Origin: Novosphingobium kunmingense
GTDB taxonomy: Bacteria > Pseudomonadota > Alphaproteobacteria > Sphingomonadales > Sphingomonadaceae
Direction: 5' to 3'
DNA: 64,000 nucleotides
NCBI RefSeq assembly: GCF_002813245.1
Contig: NZ_PHUF01000003.1
Span: 1-64,000 of the forward strand
Each line of letters starts with the position of its first letter. Position 1 is the first letter of the stretch. Both the position numbers and the translations under genes were made by a program. Positions 17,812 through 26,148 of the stretch are shown here, piece after piece. The notes under the pieces were generated by a model that was not told the origin of the DNA, ran no database searches, and saw nothing but the letters and a program-made list of their open reading frames with translations.

Positions 17812-18372
17812 TCAGCGAACCGGTGCGAAGAGCGCTTCGGTGCTGGCGATCATGGGGGCGAGCGAATCACGGATGCGGACCGCGGGATGCATGAAGTCCA
17901 GGTCGATCAGTCCGCTTGTGGGCGACTGCTTGAATGCCAGAACCATGGTCACCGGCAGGTACTTGCCGCTGGTGTCCTTGAGCGGAACGAGGATCGAGAC
18001 CTTCTTGCCGAAATCGGGGGTGCCCCACTTCGATTCGACCTGGGTCACGCCCTTCTTGGCGGTGATGACGTCGCCCGGCGACGAGACGTTGCCGATGCGG
18101 TCGGGAAAGGTTCCGGCGATCATGGTGTAGTCCGTCAGGCCGGCAGGAACGGCATGGACCGTGATGCTGACCAGTTCGGGGTGGCTCGCGGCGACCTGGT
18201 CGACAAGGGCCTGGGCCAGGATCTTGCCGGTCGGCCCGACCCAGTTCTTGGGCGTCGTCGGGGTGGATGCGGCGCGGGGAATCTCCGCCGGGGGGGCGGT
18301 GTTGGCGATGGCGGCGGTGGCAGACCCGATGGCCGCAATGGCTGCAATGGAACTCAGGATGATGCGCTTCAC
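17812..18372 (-). CDS. Exported periplasmic protein of unknown function
   Basis: Predicted 186-aa protein with a clear signal peptide (VKRIILSSIAAIAAIGSATAAIANT) and a compact soluble domain containing VSITVHAVPAGLTDYTMIAGTFPDRIG and the C-terminal LIDLDFMHPAVRIRD. I do not recognise a named family. GTG 18372 is preferred over the upstream frame because GAGAGG lies 8 bases before it and the signal peptide begins there. It is directly preceded by a tandem YGACAG operator with a -10-like TAAGAA, and lies between dctA and malic enzyme. This points to a role in organic-acid sensing or uptake (inference). Confidence 0.75.
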   Translation of the reverse strand: MKRIILSSIAAIAAIGSATAAIANTAPPAEIPRAASTPTTPKNWVGPTGKILAQALVDQVAASHPELVSITVHAVPAGLTDYTMIAGTFPDRIGNVSSPGDVITAKKGVTQVESKWGTPDFGKKVSILVPLKDTSGKYLPVTMVLAFKQSPTSGLIDLDFMHPAVRIRDSLAPMIASTEALFAPVR

Positions 18373-18437
18373 AGTCAAGTCCTCTCTCGGTTGCAAGGGA
18401 GCGGCGTCGAGGCGGCTTCCCGTTTGGTGCGTCGTGA

Positions 18438-18470
18438 TTCTTAATCCGCGACGCTGTCATCTGCCTGTCG
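18438..18470 (-). promoter_or_regulatory. Tandem YGACAG operator/promoter for the 186-aa periplasmic gene
   Basis: On the minus strand, CGACAG and TGACAG are repeated at an 11-base period (plus-strand CTGTC at 18454 and 18465). Exactly 10 bases further on is TAAGAA (18443-18438), a -10-like hexamer. The site is 81 bases upstream of GTG 18372. It belongs to a set of at least five sites with the same layout. Confidence 0.65.
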
Positions 18471-19805
18471 CTAGTCTTCGTCGTATTCCTTCGGCGCAGC
18501 AGCGAGCGCGCTTTCGGGCCCGGACAGCGCAGAGGCCAGCGCATCGCGATCGAGGCGGCCTTCCCAGCGGGAGACGACAACGGTTGCGACGGCGTTGCCG
18601 ATGAAGTTGGTGATCGAGCGGCATTCGCTCATGAAGCGGTCGATGCCCAGGATCAGCGCCATGCCGGCGACGGGAACGCTGGGAACGACCGACAGGGTCG
18701 CGGCCAGGGTAATGAAGCCGGCGCCGGTGACGCCGGCGGCACCCTTGGAGCTGAGCATCGCAACCGCCAGCAACAGCAGCTGGTCGCCCAGAGACAGGTC
18801 GACGCCCGTCGCCTGGGCGATGAACAGCGCGGCCAGTGTCATGTAGATGTTGGTTCCATCCAGGTTGAACGAGTAGCCGGTCGGCACGACCAGCCCGACG
18901 ACCGCCTTGGGACAGCCGGCCCGCTCCATCTTCTGCATGAGGCTGGGCAGCGCGGCTTCCGACGAGGACGTGCCGAGGACAAGCAGCAGTTCCGCCTTCA
19001 GGTAGGAAATCAGGCGGAAGATCGAGAAACCGTTCAGCGCCGACACCGCGCCGAGCACGACCACGATGAACAGCGCGGACGTGACGTAGAACGTGACAAG
19101 CAGCGAGGCGAGGTTGGCGAGGCTCGACAGCCCGTATTTTCCGATGGTGAAGGCCATGGCGCCGAACGCCCCGATCGGCGCCGTCCGCATCAGGATCGCG
19201 ACGAGACGGAAGAAGGCTGCGGCGGCGGATTCGAGAACGCGCAGCACCGGGGTGGCCTGATCCCCGATCAGCGCAAGCGAAATGCCGAACAGGATCGCCA
19301 CGAACAACACTTGCAGTATCTCGCCGCCGGCGAGCGCGCCCGCGAACGTTGCCGGAATGACGTTGAGGAGAAAGCCTATCAGGGTCTGGTCATGGGCCTT
19401 GCTGGTGTAATCGGCGACGGCCTTTGTATCGAGGCTCGCCGGATCGATGTTCATACCGGCGCCGGGCTGCACGACATTGGCCACGATCAGCCCGATGATC
19501 AGCGCCAGCGTGGAAAAGAACAGGAAGTAGATGAAGGCCCGGGATGCGACGCGGCCCACCGAACGCAATTCGCCCATCCCGGCGATGCCCGTCACGATGG
19601 TAAGGAAGATCAGTGGTGCGATCACCATCTTGACGAGCTTGATGAACGCATCGCCCAGCGGCTTCAGCGCCTCGCCGGCGCCGGGCCAGAAGTATCCCAC
19701 CGTCACGCCCAGCGCGATGGCGATCAACACCTGCACGTAAAGCTGGTTGTGGAGCCTGATCGCCGCTTTCGGACCGGGTTGGTCCGCTACGTTCACCTTT
19801 GCCAA
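18471..19805 (-). CDS. dctA: C4-dicarboxylate:cation symporter DctA
   Basis: Predicted 444-aa inner-membrane transporter of the DAACS family importing succinate, fumarate or malate. Features are [20 protein letters not shown] in the N-terminal half, the serine-rich reentrant-loop motif [29 protein letters not shown] and the C-terminal [18 protein letters not shown]. It begins with TTG 19805, with GGAG 7 bases upstream. A tandem YGACAG site with -10-like TATCGT lies 80 bases upstream. Its neighbours are the periplasmic protein and malic enzyme downstream and the porin upstream. Confidence 0.95.
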   Translation of the reverse strand: MAKVNVADQPGPKAAIRLHNQLYVQVLIAIALGVTVGYFWPGAGEALKPLGDAFIKLVKMVIAPLIFLTIVTGIAGMGELRSVGRVASRAFIYFLFFSTLALIIGLIVANVVQPGAGMNIDPASLDTKAVADYTSKAHDQTLIGFLLNVIPATFAGALAGGEILQVLFVAILFGISLALIGDQATPVLRVLESAAAAFFRLVAILMRTAPIGAFGAMAFTIGKYGLSSLANLASLLVTFYVTSALFIVVVLGAVSALNGFSIFRLISYLKAELLLVLGTSSSEAALPSLMQKMERAGCPKAVVGLVVPTGYSFNLDGTNIYMTLAALFIAQATGVDLSLGDQLLLLAVAMLSSKGAAGVTGAGFITLAATLSVVPSVPVAGMALILGIDRFMSECRSITNFIGNAVATVVVSRWEGRLDRDALASALSGPESALAAAPKEYDED

Positions 19806-19869
19806 GTCGCTTCTCCCATCCCGTCGCGACAGGCCTGTTTTTCAGGCATCCGATGCCGTCGCGCGCCGG

Positions 19870-19902
19870 ACGATAGGGGGCAAGCCTGTCGCCCCCCTGT
19901 CA
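19870..19902 (-). promoter_or_regulatory. Tandem YGACAG operator/promoter for dctA
   Basis: Minus-strand TGACAG and CGACAG (plus-strand CTGTCG 19886-19891 and CTGTCA 19897-19902) are spaced by 11 bases. They are followed after exactly 10 bases by TATCGT (19875-19870), a -10-like hexamer. The site lies in the 124-base gap between the porin stop and the dctA start. Confidence 0.65.
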
Positions 19903-19929
19903 AGGGGCCCGCTCGCGATGGAACGGCGG

Positions 19930-21270
19930 TCAGAAGTTGACGCTGAAGTTCATGCGGACCCGCTCGAGCCAGTCGTTGGGGTCCTGCAGGCCGGACCAGC
20001 GCGCGTCGAGCGGCTGGTAGTGATACCATGTCAGGTTGAGCAGCATGTTGGTCCGCGGGACGTAGTCCAGGCTTATCGTGTGGAGCCTGTAGTTGGTCCC
20101 GAAGTCGAGGTTGTCGTGACTGAAGGCGGCGAGCACGGAATCGACCTCGGCCTGCGCGTAGCCATAGCCGAACCGCCAGTCGCGGGGCTTGCTCGTCCGG
20201 CCCAGGTAGAGGTCGGCCCCGAAGGCGGTGTCGCCATCGACCTGCGCGCCGAAGTTGTGTGCGTAATTGCCGATGAGCTGGATCGGCCACCGCTCGCCCA
20301 GCATGCCGAAGGTCGCCGAGCCGACAACGTCGAGAATGTTGAAGTCGGAGGCGTACCTGCCGGTCGCCAGCAGGCGGTTGGTGCGCCAGTCGCCTGCATC
20401 GGCACCGGTCAGCGAATTCAGGCGATAGTCGTAATAGCCGGCGGCGAGTTCGAAATGCGTCGGCCCTGGCTGCGAAGCGATTTCCAGTTGCCCGCCGATC
20501 ATGCTGCTGTCCGGACCGCCGGCGGCTTCATCGACCTGGAAATACAGGCCTGTCGCCCTGAGCGCGGCGCCACCCGCAAACGGCAGGCGATAGGCCGCGG
20601 ATAGCCCTTGCGGGCTGACGTCGCCGTCCCATACCAGGTCGGTGCGGCGAAACGGCTGCGGGATCTTGCCCGCGATCAGGGTCAGGTTGCCGAAGACACC
20701 CTTGATGTAGAGCTGGTCGAGGCTGACGAGGAGATCATCGTCCCAGTTCGACAAGGTGATGTCGGCGGTGTTGGGATCGTCCGGATCGCCGGTCGAGAGC
20801 TGGCCTCCGATCGAGAGGTTCTTGTCGATCGCATAGGCGGCGCGCAGGCGTCCGCGGGCGACGCCGCGATCGCGTATCCGACCGTCGGCATCGCCGCGAT
20901 TGGTTTCGTAACGCACCCGGACGTCGCCGGAGAGCTGGAGGCGCGATGGCGCTGCCGCCTTTGCAGCGGCAGCGGGTGCCGCCGGCGGAGATGCGGCTGC
21001 AACGGCCGGCGCCGGACTGCTGGCGGGCTTGCCCTCGATCTGGTCGAGGATGGTCGCGATCTGGCCGATCTTCGCCGAGGTCGCCGCCTGTTCGGCCTTG
21101 AGCGCCTCGAGCTGCTGGCGCAGCTCCGCGATCCTGTCCGCAGGCAGGGTCTGCGCCGAGGCGCTCGACGCGTTGCCAAGCACCATGGCGGCCAGCAGCA
21201 GCCCGCCCGCGGGCCGCCACGACGCGCTCATCAAACGTGCGACGCTGCCTTGGCTACACCTGCCAGTCAT
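19930..21270 (-). CDS. Outer-membrane porin with N-terminal coiled coil (putative porin family)
   Basis: Predicted 446-aa outer-membrane channel. The signal peptide ends near SASAQTLP (residue 40). A short coiled coil follows (ADRIAELRQQLEALKAEQAA) and an Ala/Pro-rich linker, then a 16- to 18-strand-like beta-barrel ending in phenylalanine (MNFSVNF). It resembles 'putative porin' (Porin_5-like) proteins. ATG 21270 is supported by AGAGGAAG 6 bases upstream; ATG 21231 is the alternative. It diverges from the response regulator and carries the tandem operator in its promoter, so diffusion of organic acids across the outer membrane is a reasonable role (inference). Confidence 0.85.
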   Translation of the reverse strand: MTGRCSQGSVARLMSASWRPAGGLLLAAMVLGNASSASAQTLPADRIAELRQQLEALKAEQAATSAKIGQIATILDQIEGKPASSPAPAVAAASPPAAPAAAAKAAAPSRLQLSGDVRVRYETNRGDADGRIRDRGVARGRLRAAYAIDKNLSIGGQLSTGDPDDPNTADITLSNWDDDLLVSLDQLYIKGVFGNLTLIAGKIPQPFRRTDLVWDGDVSPQGLSAAYRLPFAGGAALRATGLYFQVDEAAGGPDSSMIGGQLEIASQPGPTHFELAAGYYDYRLNSLTGADAGDWRTNRLLATGRYASDFNILDVVGSATFGMLGERWPIQLIGNYAHNFGAQVDGDTAFGADLYLGRTSKPRDWRFGYGYAQAEVDSVLAAFSHDNLDFGTNYRLHTISLDYVPRTNMLLNLTWYHYQPLDARWSGLQDPNDWLERVRMNFSVNF

Positions 21271-21344
21271 GCAAAACTTCCTCTTCCCGCTTGGGCGCCC
21301 TTGGCGTTCCGCAACGGCCTTGCCCGGGCTGCCTTTCCGCGCCT

Positions 21345-21378
21345 AAGTTAGGAGCGCAAGCTGTCGGGAAGCTGTCGG
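21345..21378 (-). promoter_or_regulatory. Tandem YGACAG operator in divergent porin/response-regulator promoter
   Basis: Minus-strand CGACAG-CTTCC-CGACAG (plus-strand CTGTCGG at 21361-21367 and 21372-21378) is an 11-base direct repeat. It is followed 10 bases later by TAACTT (21350-21345) in the porin direction. The two arms are identical over 9 bases. The position 46 bases before the response regulator start would also allow autoregulation. Confidence 0.68.
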
Positions 21379-21423
21379 CCGAGATCTGGGGCGGGCCAAC
21401 GGTGGTTCGCCAAGGGGAGTGAA

Positions 21424-22095
21424 ATGCGCATACTCGTGGTCGAGGATGACCCGGATCTGGGAGACGCGCTGCTGCGCCGCCTGCGCCGCGATGGCCACGC
21501 GGTCGACCTGGAAAGCGATGGCGAAGCGGCCAACGACATTCTTTCGTACCAGGACTACGAGGTCATCGTGCTCGACATTGGCCTGCCGGGCATGGACGGC
21601 TTCGAGATCCTCAAGGGCCTGCGCCGGCGCGGCTCGCTGGTCCCGGTCCTGATGCTGACCGCCCGTTCCGCGATCGAGGACCGGATCGACGCGCTCGATG
21701 TCGGCGCCGACGACTACCTCTCAAAGCCGTTCGATTTCCGCGAATTCGATGCGCGCTGCCGCGCCTTGCTGCGCCGGTCGCAAGGACTGGCGTCAAACCA
21801 GACCGTCATCGGCGATCTGATCTTCGATCGAAGCGCCAAGATGGTGCGGATCGGCGACACGCAGATCAACCTGCCCAACCGGGAGTTTCGCCTGCTCGAA
21901 ATCCTTATCGGCAATCTCGGCCGCGTACTCAGCAAGGACCAGATCGCGTCGCAGCTGTTCGATTTCGACGACGATGCCGGACCGAACGCGATCGAGCTCT
22001 ACATCGGCCGCCTGCGCCGCAAGCTGGAAGGTGCGCTGAACATTCGCACGGTCAGAAGCATGGGCTATGTCGCCGAGGCACCGCCCCGGTCGTGA
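21424..22095 (+). CDS. OmpR-family response regulator (TctD-like)
   Basis: Predicted 223-aa DNA-binding response regulator. The receiver domain has the acidic pair EDD (residues 7-9), phospho-acceptor D51 in VLDIGLPGMDG, and the switch lysine in DYLSKPFDF. The C-terminal winged helix contains LPNREFRLLEIL, IELYIGRLRRKLEG and TVRSMGYV. OmpR-type regulators bind direct repeats with an 11-base period, matching the tandem YGACAG sites around it. The gene overlaps the kinase by 4 bases (GTGA). AAGGGGAG precedes ATG 21424. Confidence 0.93.
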   Translation: MRILVVEDDPDLGDALLRRLRRDGHAVDLESDGEAANDILSYQDYEVIVLDIGLPGMDGFEILKGLRRRGSLVPVLMLTARSAIEDRIDALDVGADDYLSKPFDFREFDARCRALLRRSQGLASNQTVIGDLIFDRSAKMVRIGDTQINLPNREFRLLEILIGNLGRVLSKDQIASQLFDFDDDAGPNAIELYIGRLRRKLEGALNIRTVRSMGYVAEAPPRS

Positions 22096-23480
22096 TCGCG
22101 CAGACCACCTCCCTGCGCCTCAGGCTGGTCGGCACGCTGGGCGCCTTCTTCCTTGTCTCGATGGTCGCGCTTTACTTCGCCGCCCTGGCCTATGCCCGCC
22201 TTGCCGCCGATAAATCCTATGACCGGCTGCTGAGCGGCTCTGCGCTGTCGATTGCCGAGACGATTTCGATCACCGATGGCCAGGTCGCCGTCGACATTCC
22301 CTTCGCGTCTCTCGACATGCTGTCGGCAGCCCCCGACGACCGGGTGTTCTATCGGGTGGTCGGCCCCGATCAGCGCACCATCACCGGCTATTCCGATTTG
22401 CCGAAGCTTCCGGCGACCCGCCGCGGCAGCGTCGATGTCGGAAATGCCGGCCAGTTCTTCGATGCGCCTTATCGCGGCGAACAGGTCCGTTTCGTGTCGC
22501 TTGGCCGGCTGATCGCGCAACCGGGCATGAAGGGCTTTGTGTTCGTCCAGGTCGGGCAGACCCGGCGCGCGCGCGACGGTCTGGCGCGAGAGCTCGTATT
22601 CGGCTCGCTCGCACCCATCCTCCTGCTCGGCATCTTCGCGGTGGCGATCATCTGGATCGGTATCGACCGGGCGCTGCGGCCGCTCGGACGGCTCGGCGCC
22701 GAACTTGCCGAGCGGCAGCCCCAGGACCTCAACCCCGTCGAAACGGCGGTGCCGCTCGAAGTCGTTCCGGTGGTGCAGGCGATCAACGGCTTCATGCGCC
22801 GGCTGCGAGAGAACGTGGCCGCCCTGCGCACCTTCATTGCCGACGCGGCGCACCAGATCCGCACGCCGCTGGCAGCGATCCAGGCCCAGGCCCAGCTGGC
22901 CGAAGGCGGCGATGTCGAAGAGGTCCGCGCGAGCCTCGCGGCCGTCAGCCGCAACGCGGCGAAGCTGACCCGGCTGGTCAACCAGATGCTCAGTGACGCG
23001 ACAATCCAGCATCGGTCCGAAGTCCGCGTGTTCAAGGAATTCGATCTCGTCGCCACGATCCGCCAGAGCCTGCGCGAAGCGGTCCCGTTGACCGATGACA
23101 GCGACGTGCGCTTTACCACGTCCCTGCGCACGGCTCCCTTGATCGGAGACCGGCTGATGATGGGGGAAGTCGTCAAGAACCTGATCCAGAACGCCCTGAC
23201 CCATGGCCGCGGCGATCATTCGGAAGTGCTGATCGAACTGACCGAAGCGAACGGCGAATACCGCCTCGCCGTGATGGATCGCGGACCCGGCATTCCGCCG
23301 AGCGATCGAGACCAGGCCTTCGAACGCTTTGCGCGTGGCAACAGCGGACAGCCTGGCGCTGGCCTGGGCCTGGCAATTGTCCGCCAGGCGGTCGAGAGCC
23401 ACAACGGCGACGTCAATCTTGAAGGGCGGCCCGGCGGCGGCCTTGTCGTCGTGATCACCCTGCCGGGGAAAGGCGCCTGA
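22092..23480 (+). CDS. Sensor histidine kinase (TctE-like)
   Basis: Predicted 462-aa membrane kinase. One N-terminal helix (about residues 14-36), a periplasmic domain of about 130 residues, a second helix (LAPILLLGIFAVAIIWIGI) and a HAMP-like linker precede the H-box AAHQIRTPLAA with phospho-acceptor H254. The ATPase domain shows NLIQNALTHG, DRGPGIP and GAGLGLAIVRQ. Layout and periplasmic domain resemble TctE kinases that sense tricarboxylates (family knowledge). It is coupled to the regulator upstream and to the solute-binding lipoprotein downstream, suggesting sensing through that protein. Confidence 0.93.
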   Translation: MIAQTTSLRLRLVGTLGAFFLVSMVALYFAALAYARLAADKSYDRLLSGSALSIAETISITDGQVAVDIPFASLDMLSAAPDDRVFYRVVGPDQRTITGYSDLPKLPATRRGSVDVGNAGQFFDAPYRGEQVRFVSLGRLIAQPGMKGFVFVQVGQTRRARDGLARELVFGSLAPILLLGIFAVAIIWIGIDRALRPLGRLGAELAERQPQDLNPVETAVPLEVVPVVQAINGFMRRLRENVAALRTFIADAAHQIRTPLAAIQAQAQLAEGGDVEEVRASLAAVSRNAAKLTRLVNQMLSDATIQHRSEVRVFKEFDLVATIRQSLREAVPLTDDSDVRFTTSLRTAPLIGDRLMMGEVVKNLIQNALTHGRGDHSEVLIELTEANGEYRLAVMDRGPGIPPSDRDQAFERFARGNSGQPGAGLGLAIVRQAVESHNGDVNLEGRPGGGLVVVITLPGKGA

Positions 23481-24535
23481 TGCTTCGCCGCGCCTGCCTA
23501 GGCCTGCTACTTGCCGTTTCCCTTCTGGGGTGCGAGCCGACCACGAGCGAGGAAAGCCTGTCCGGCGCGACCGGACAGCTGGTCATCTACAGCACCACCG
23601 ACGAAGCGGCGTTCGAACCGGTCGTTGCGGATTTCAGCAAGGCCTATCCCGGCGTCCGGATCGCCTATGTCGAGCTTCAGGCGTTCGAGCTGGACCGGCG
23701 GTTCCGCGACGAAATGGCGTCCGCCAAACCTTCGGCCGACCTGCTGCTGAGCTCGGCCATGGACCTGCAGATCAAACTGGCCAACGATGGCTATGCCAAG
23801 CCGCACATCTCGGCCAGTGCGAAGAGCCTTCCCAGCTGGGCGCGCTGGCGCGACGAGGCCTTCGGCTTCAGCTTCGAGCCGCTGGTGATGGTGATCAATC
23901 GCAAGGAGCTGGCCGGACGACCCATCCCCCGGTCACGCCAGCAACTGGTTGCCACAATCCGGTCCGAACCGGATTTCTGGCAGAACCGGATCGGGACCTA
24001 TGATCCCAGCCAGAGCAGCGTCGGCTATTTCGTCATGTCGCAGGACGCCCGGCACAGCAGCGATTTTGCTTCGATGGCAGAGGCATTCCGCGATGTCGGG
24101 ATCGTGACCGCGCAAACGTCGTCGGCGATTCTCGACCAGGTCGAAAGTGGCCGCCTGATCGTCGGTTACAACATTCTCGGCTCCTATGCCCGCACGCGCG
24201 AGGCCCGCGATCCGAACATCGAGATCGTCTATCCCGGCGAATACACTCTGGCCGTGACGCGGACAGCCATCATACCCGCCAACGCGGCTCACTCAAAAGC
24301 CGCTCATCTGTTCCTGGAGTATCTGCTTTCGATTCGCGGGCAGCGGATATTGACCAGCCGCAGCAGCCTCAGTTCCGTCCGGCCCGAAATCGAGAACCAG
24401 TACAGCCACCTTGGCATCGCGGAGTCGACCGTGGGCCCGCTAAAGCCGATTTCCCTCAGCCCCGGACTGCTGGTCTATCTCGATGCGGCAAAGCGCAAAA
24501 AGCTGATGGAAACCTGGTCTGGATCGCAGAACTGA
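23480..24535 (+). CDS. Extracytoplasmic solute-binding lipoprotein coupled to the two-component system
   Basis: Predicted 351-aa lipoprotein: a signal with lipobox LLGC near residue 18, then a family-1/iron-type binding protein fold (LVIYSTTDEAAFEPVVADFSKAYPGVRI; ADLLLSSAMDLQIKLANDGYA; GVNILGSYAR-like region). The ATG overlaps the kinase stop by one base (TGATG). No ABC permease follows. This placement is typical of binding proteins that present ligand to a sensor kinase. The ligand is unknown; citrate, another tricarboxylate or a metal complex is inferred from neighbours. Confidence 0.85.
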   Translation: MLRRACLGLLLAVSLLGCEPTTSEESLSGATGQLVIYSTTDEAAFEPVVADFSKAYPGVRIAYVELQAFELDRRFRDEMASAKPSADLLLSSAMDLQIKLANDGYAKPHISASAKSLPSWARWRDEAFGFSFEPLVMVINRKELAGRPIPRSRQQLVATIRSEPDFWQNRIGTYDPSQSSVGYFVMSQDARHSSDFASMAEAFRDVGIVTAQTSSAILDQVESGRLIVGYNILGSYARTREARDPNIEIVYPGEYTLAVTRTAIIPANAAHSKAAHLFLEYLLSIRGQRILTSRSSLSSVRPEIENQYSHLGIAESTVGPLKPISLSPGLLVYLDAAKRKKLMETWSGSQN

Positions 24536-24550
24536 GCGGTTTTTCACAAA

Positions 24551-24595
24551 CCTGTCACGGGATGACAGGCGACTGACAGGATCGTCTGCCATTTC
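24551..24595 (+). promoter_or_regulatory. Tandem YGACAG operator/promoter for CitMHS-TonB-PstS operon
   Basis: TGACAGG at 24563-24569 and 24574-24580 forms a direct repeat at an 11-base period. It is preceded by an inverted copy CCTGTCA at 24551-24557. CATTTC (24590-24595) follows exactly 10 bases after the second TGACAG hexamer and may be a weak -10. The site lies in the 164-base gap before CitMHS and is oriented toward it. Confidence 0.65.
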
Positions 24596-24699
24596 CCTCT
24601 GATCGAGCCGCCTGGGCGGCCGTTCTTGCCGTGGAGTGATGCTCGTGAACCGGGCGCCCAACCGGCTCGAGGGAGAGTTGTGGTGCCTGGGAATCTCAA

Positions 24700-26085
24700 G
24701 TGCTGACAATATTTGGCTTTGGCATGGTCGTGACTTTCACGACGCTGATCATGACGAAGCGCATGTCGCCCTTCGTCGCGCTGATCGTCGTGCCGATTGC
24801 CTTTGCTCTCCTGGCCGGGACGGCGGTTTCCGATCTGGGCGCCATGATGCTCGACGGAGTCAAGGCCATTGCCCCGACCGGCCTGATGCTGATGTTCGCG
24901 ATCCTCTACTTCGGCATCATGATCGACGCCGGGCTGTTCGATCCGGTCGTCCGCTACATTCTAAGTCTGGTCGAGGGCGACCCGCTCAAGGTCTTGATGG
25001 GAACGGCGATCCTTGCCGCCTTCGTGTCGCTCGATGGCGATGGCTCGACGACCTACATGATCGTCTGCGCTTCGATGCTGCCACTCTACCACCAGCTCGG
25101 CATGAACGCCATCAATCTCGCCTGCGTGACCATTCTCGCCGGCGGGGTGATGAACCTGACCCCGTGGGGCGGACCGCTGGCACGCGCCGCAACTGCCCTT
25201 CACGTCGATCCCTCGGCAATCTTCATCCCGATGCTGCCTGCGATGGCGGTGGGTGTTGCCGGGGTGATCGGGCTGTCGTGGTATCTTGGCCTTGTCGAAC
25301 GGCGCCGCCTGGGTTTCCTGACCCTCGGTCGACCGCGCACCGGACAGGTGTTCGCTTCGCTCGGCGCTGCGGCGACGGGGTCGATCGACTGCCGCCGGGA
25401 CGATGCGGGCGACGAGTTTGCCATGCTGCCGCGCGAGGATCATGCCGACGAGCTGCGCCGGCCCAGGCTGCTGTGGATCAACGCGGTCCTGACCGCAGGC
25501 CTGATGATCTGCCTGATCTTGGCGGTGCTGCCCTTGCCGATCCTGTTCATGATCGCGTTCGCGCTCGCCCTGGTGATCAACTATCCTTCGTTGGAAGAGC
25601 AGCGGCAGCGCATGGCGGAGCACGCCGGGAAAGTTGTCGCCGTGGTCTCCCTGATTTTCGCCGCCGGCGTGTTCACGGGCATTCTCGGCGGGACCGGCAT
25701 GGTCGAGGCGATGTCGCGCAATCTTCTGGCGATCATCCCGCAAAGCTGGGGGCCCTTCCTGGCTCCGATTGTCGGGATCATCAGCATGCCGCTGACCTTC
25801 TTCGTCTCGAACGACGCGTTCTATTTCGGGGTCTTGCCGGTCGTGGCGGAAGCGGCCAGCCACTACGGGATCAGCGACGTCGAGATGGCGCGCGCATCGT
25901 TGATCGGCCAGCCTGTACACCTGCTGAGCCCGCTCGTGCCTTCGACATATCTCCTCGTCGGCCTGGCTGGCGTGGAGTTCGGGGCGCTCCAGAAATTCAC
26001 GATCAAATGGGCCATCCTGATCTGCCTTCTGATGATGGTCGCGGCCCTGGCAGGCTCGGCATTTCCAATACTCTCAGAAGGTTGA
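24700..26085 (+). CDS. CitMHS-family citrate-metal:H+ symporter
   Basis: Predicted 461-aa inner-membrane carrier with about 11-12 helices. Family marks are FVALIVVPIAFALLAG, GIMIDAGLFDPVVRYI, SLDGDGSTTYMI, NLTPWGGPLARAA, and the C-terminal SNDAFYFGVLPVVAEAA and PVHLLSPLVPSTYLLVG. Members import citrate as a divalent-metal complex with protons (established for CitM/CitH). The start is GTG 24700 after GGGAA; no other in-frame start is evident nearby. It is preceded by a tandem YGACAG operator and followed after 63 bases by the TonB receptor on the same strand. Confidence 0.93.
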   Translation: MLTIFGFGMVVTFTTLIMTKRMSPFVALIVVPIAFALLAGTAVSDLGAMMLDGVKAIAPTGLMLMFAILYFGIMIDAGLFDPVVRYILSLVEGDPLKVLMGTAILAAFVSLDGDGSTTYMIVCASMLPLYHQLGMNAINLACVTILAGGVMNLTPWGGPLARAATALHVDPSAIFIPMLPAMAVGVAGVIGLSWYLGLVERRRLGFLTLGRPRTGQVFASLGAAATGSIDCRRDDAGDEFAMLPREDHADELRRPRLLWINAVLTAGLMICLILAVLPLPILFMIAFALALVINYPSLEEQRQRMAEHAGKVVAVVSLIFAAGVFTGILGGTGMVEAMSRNLLAIIPQSWGPFLAPIVGIISMPLTFFVSNDAFYFGVLPVVAEAASHYGISDVEMARASLIGQPVHLLSPLVPSTYLLVGLAGVEFGALQKFTIKWAILICLLMMVAALAGSAFPILSEG

Positions 26086-26148
26086 GATTCTAAAGCAGTG
26101 CGGCCTGTCGAAAAGAAACCCGGGCCGATCAAGTAAAGGGGAAGGGAT

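Noticed and set aside
23480..24535. Counting the solute-binding lipoprotein as an eleventh PstS-like gene
   Set aside because: It lacks the QLDGIFG, RTWGQLG and FLRFVLSREGQ motifs and is a family-1/iron-type binding protein with a lipobox.
18438..24595. Reading the tandem CTGTC/GACAG repeats as PhoB boxes
   Set aside because: The core and 11-base period fit, and PstS-like genes are nearby, but all sites run opposite to usual Pho-box orientation relative to their promoters and sit at organic-acid genes. PhoB involvement is not excluded, only less likely.
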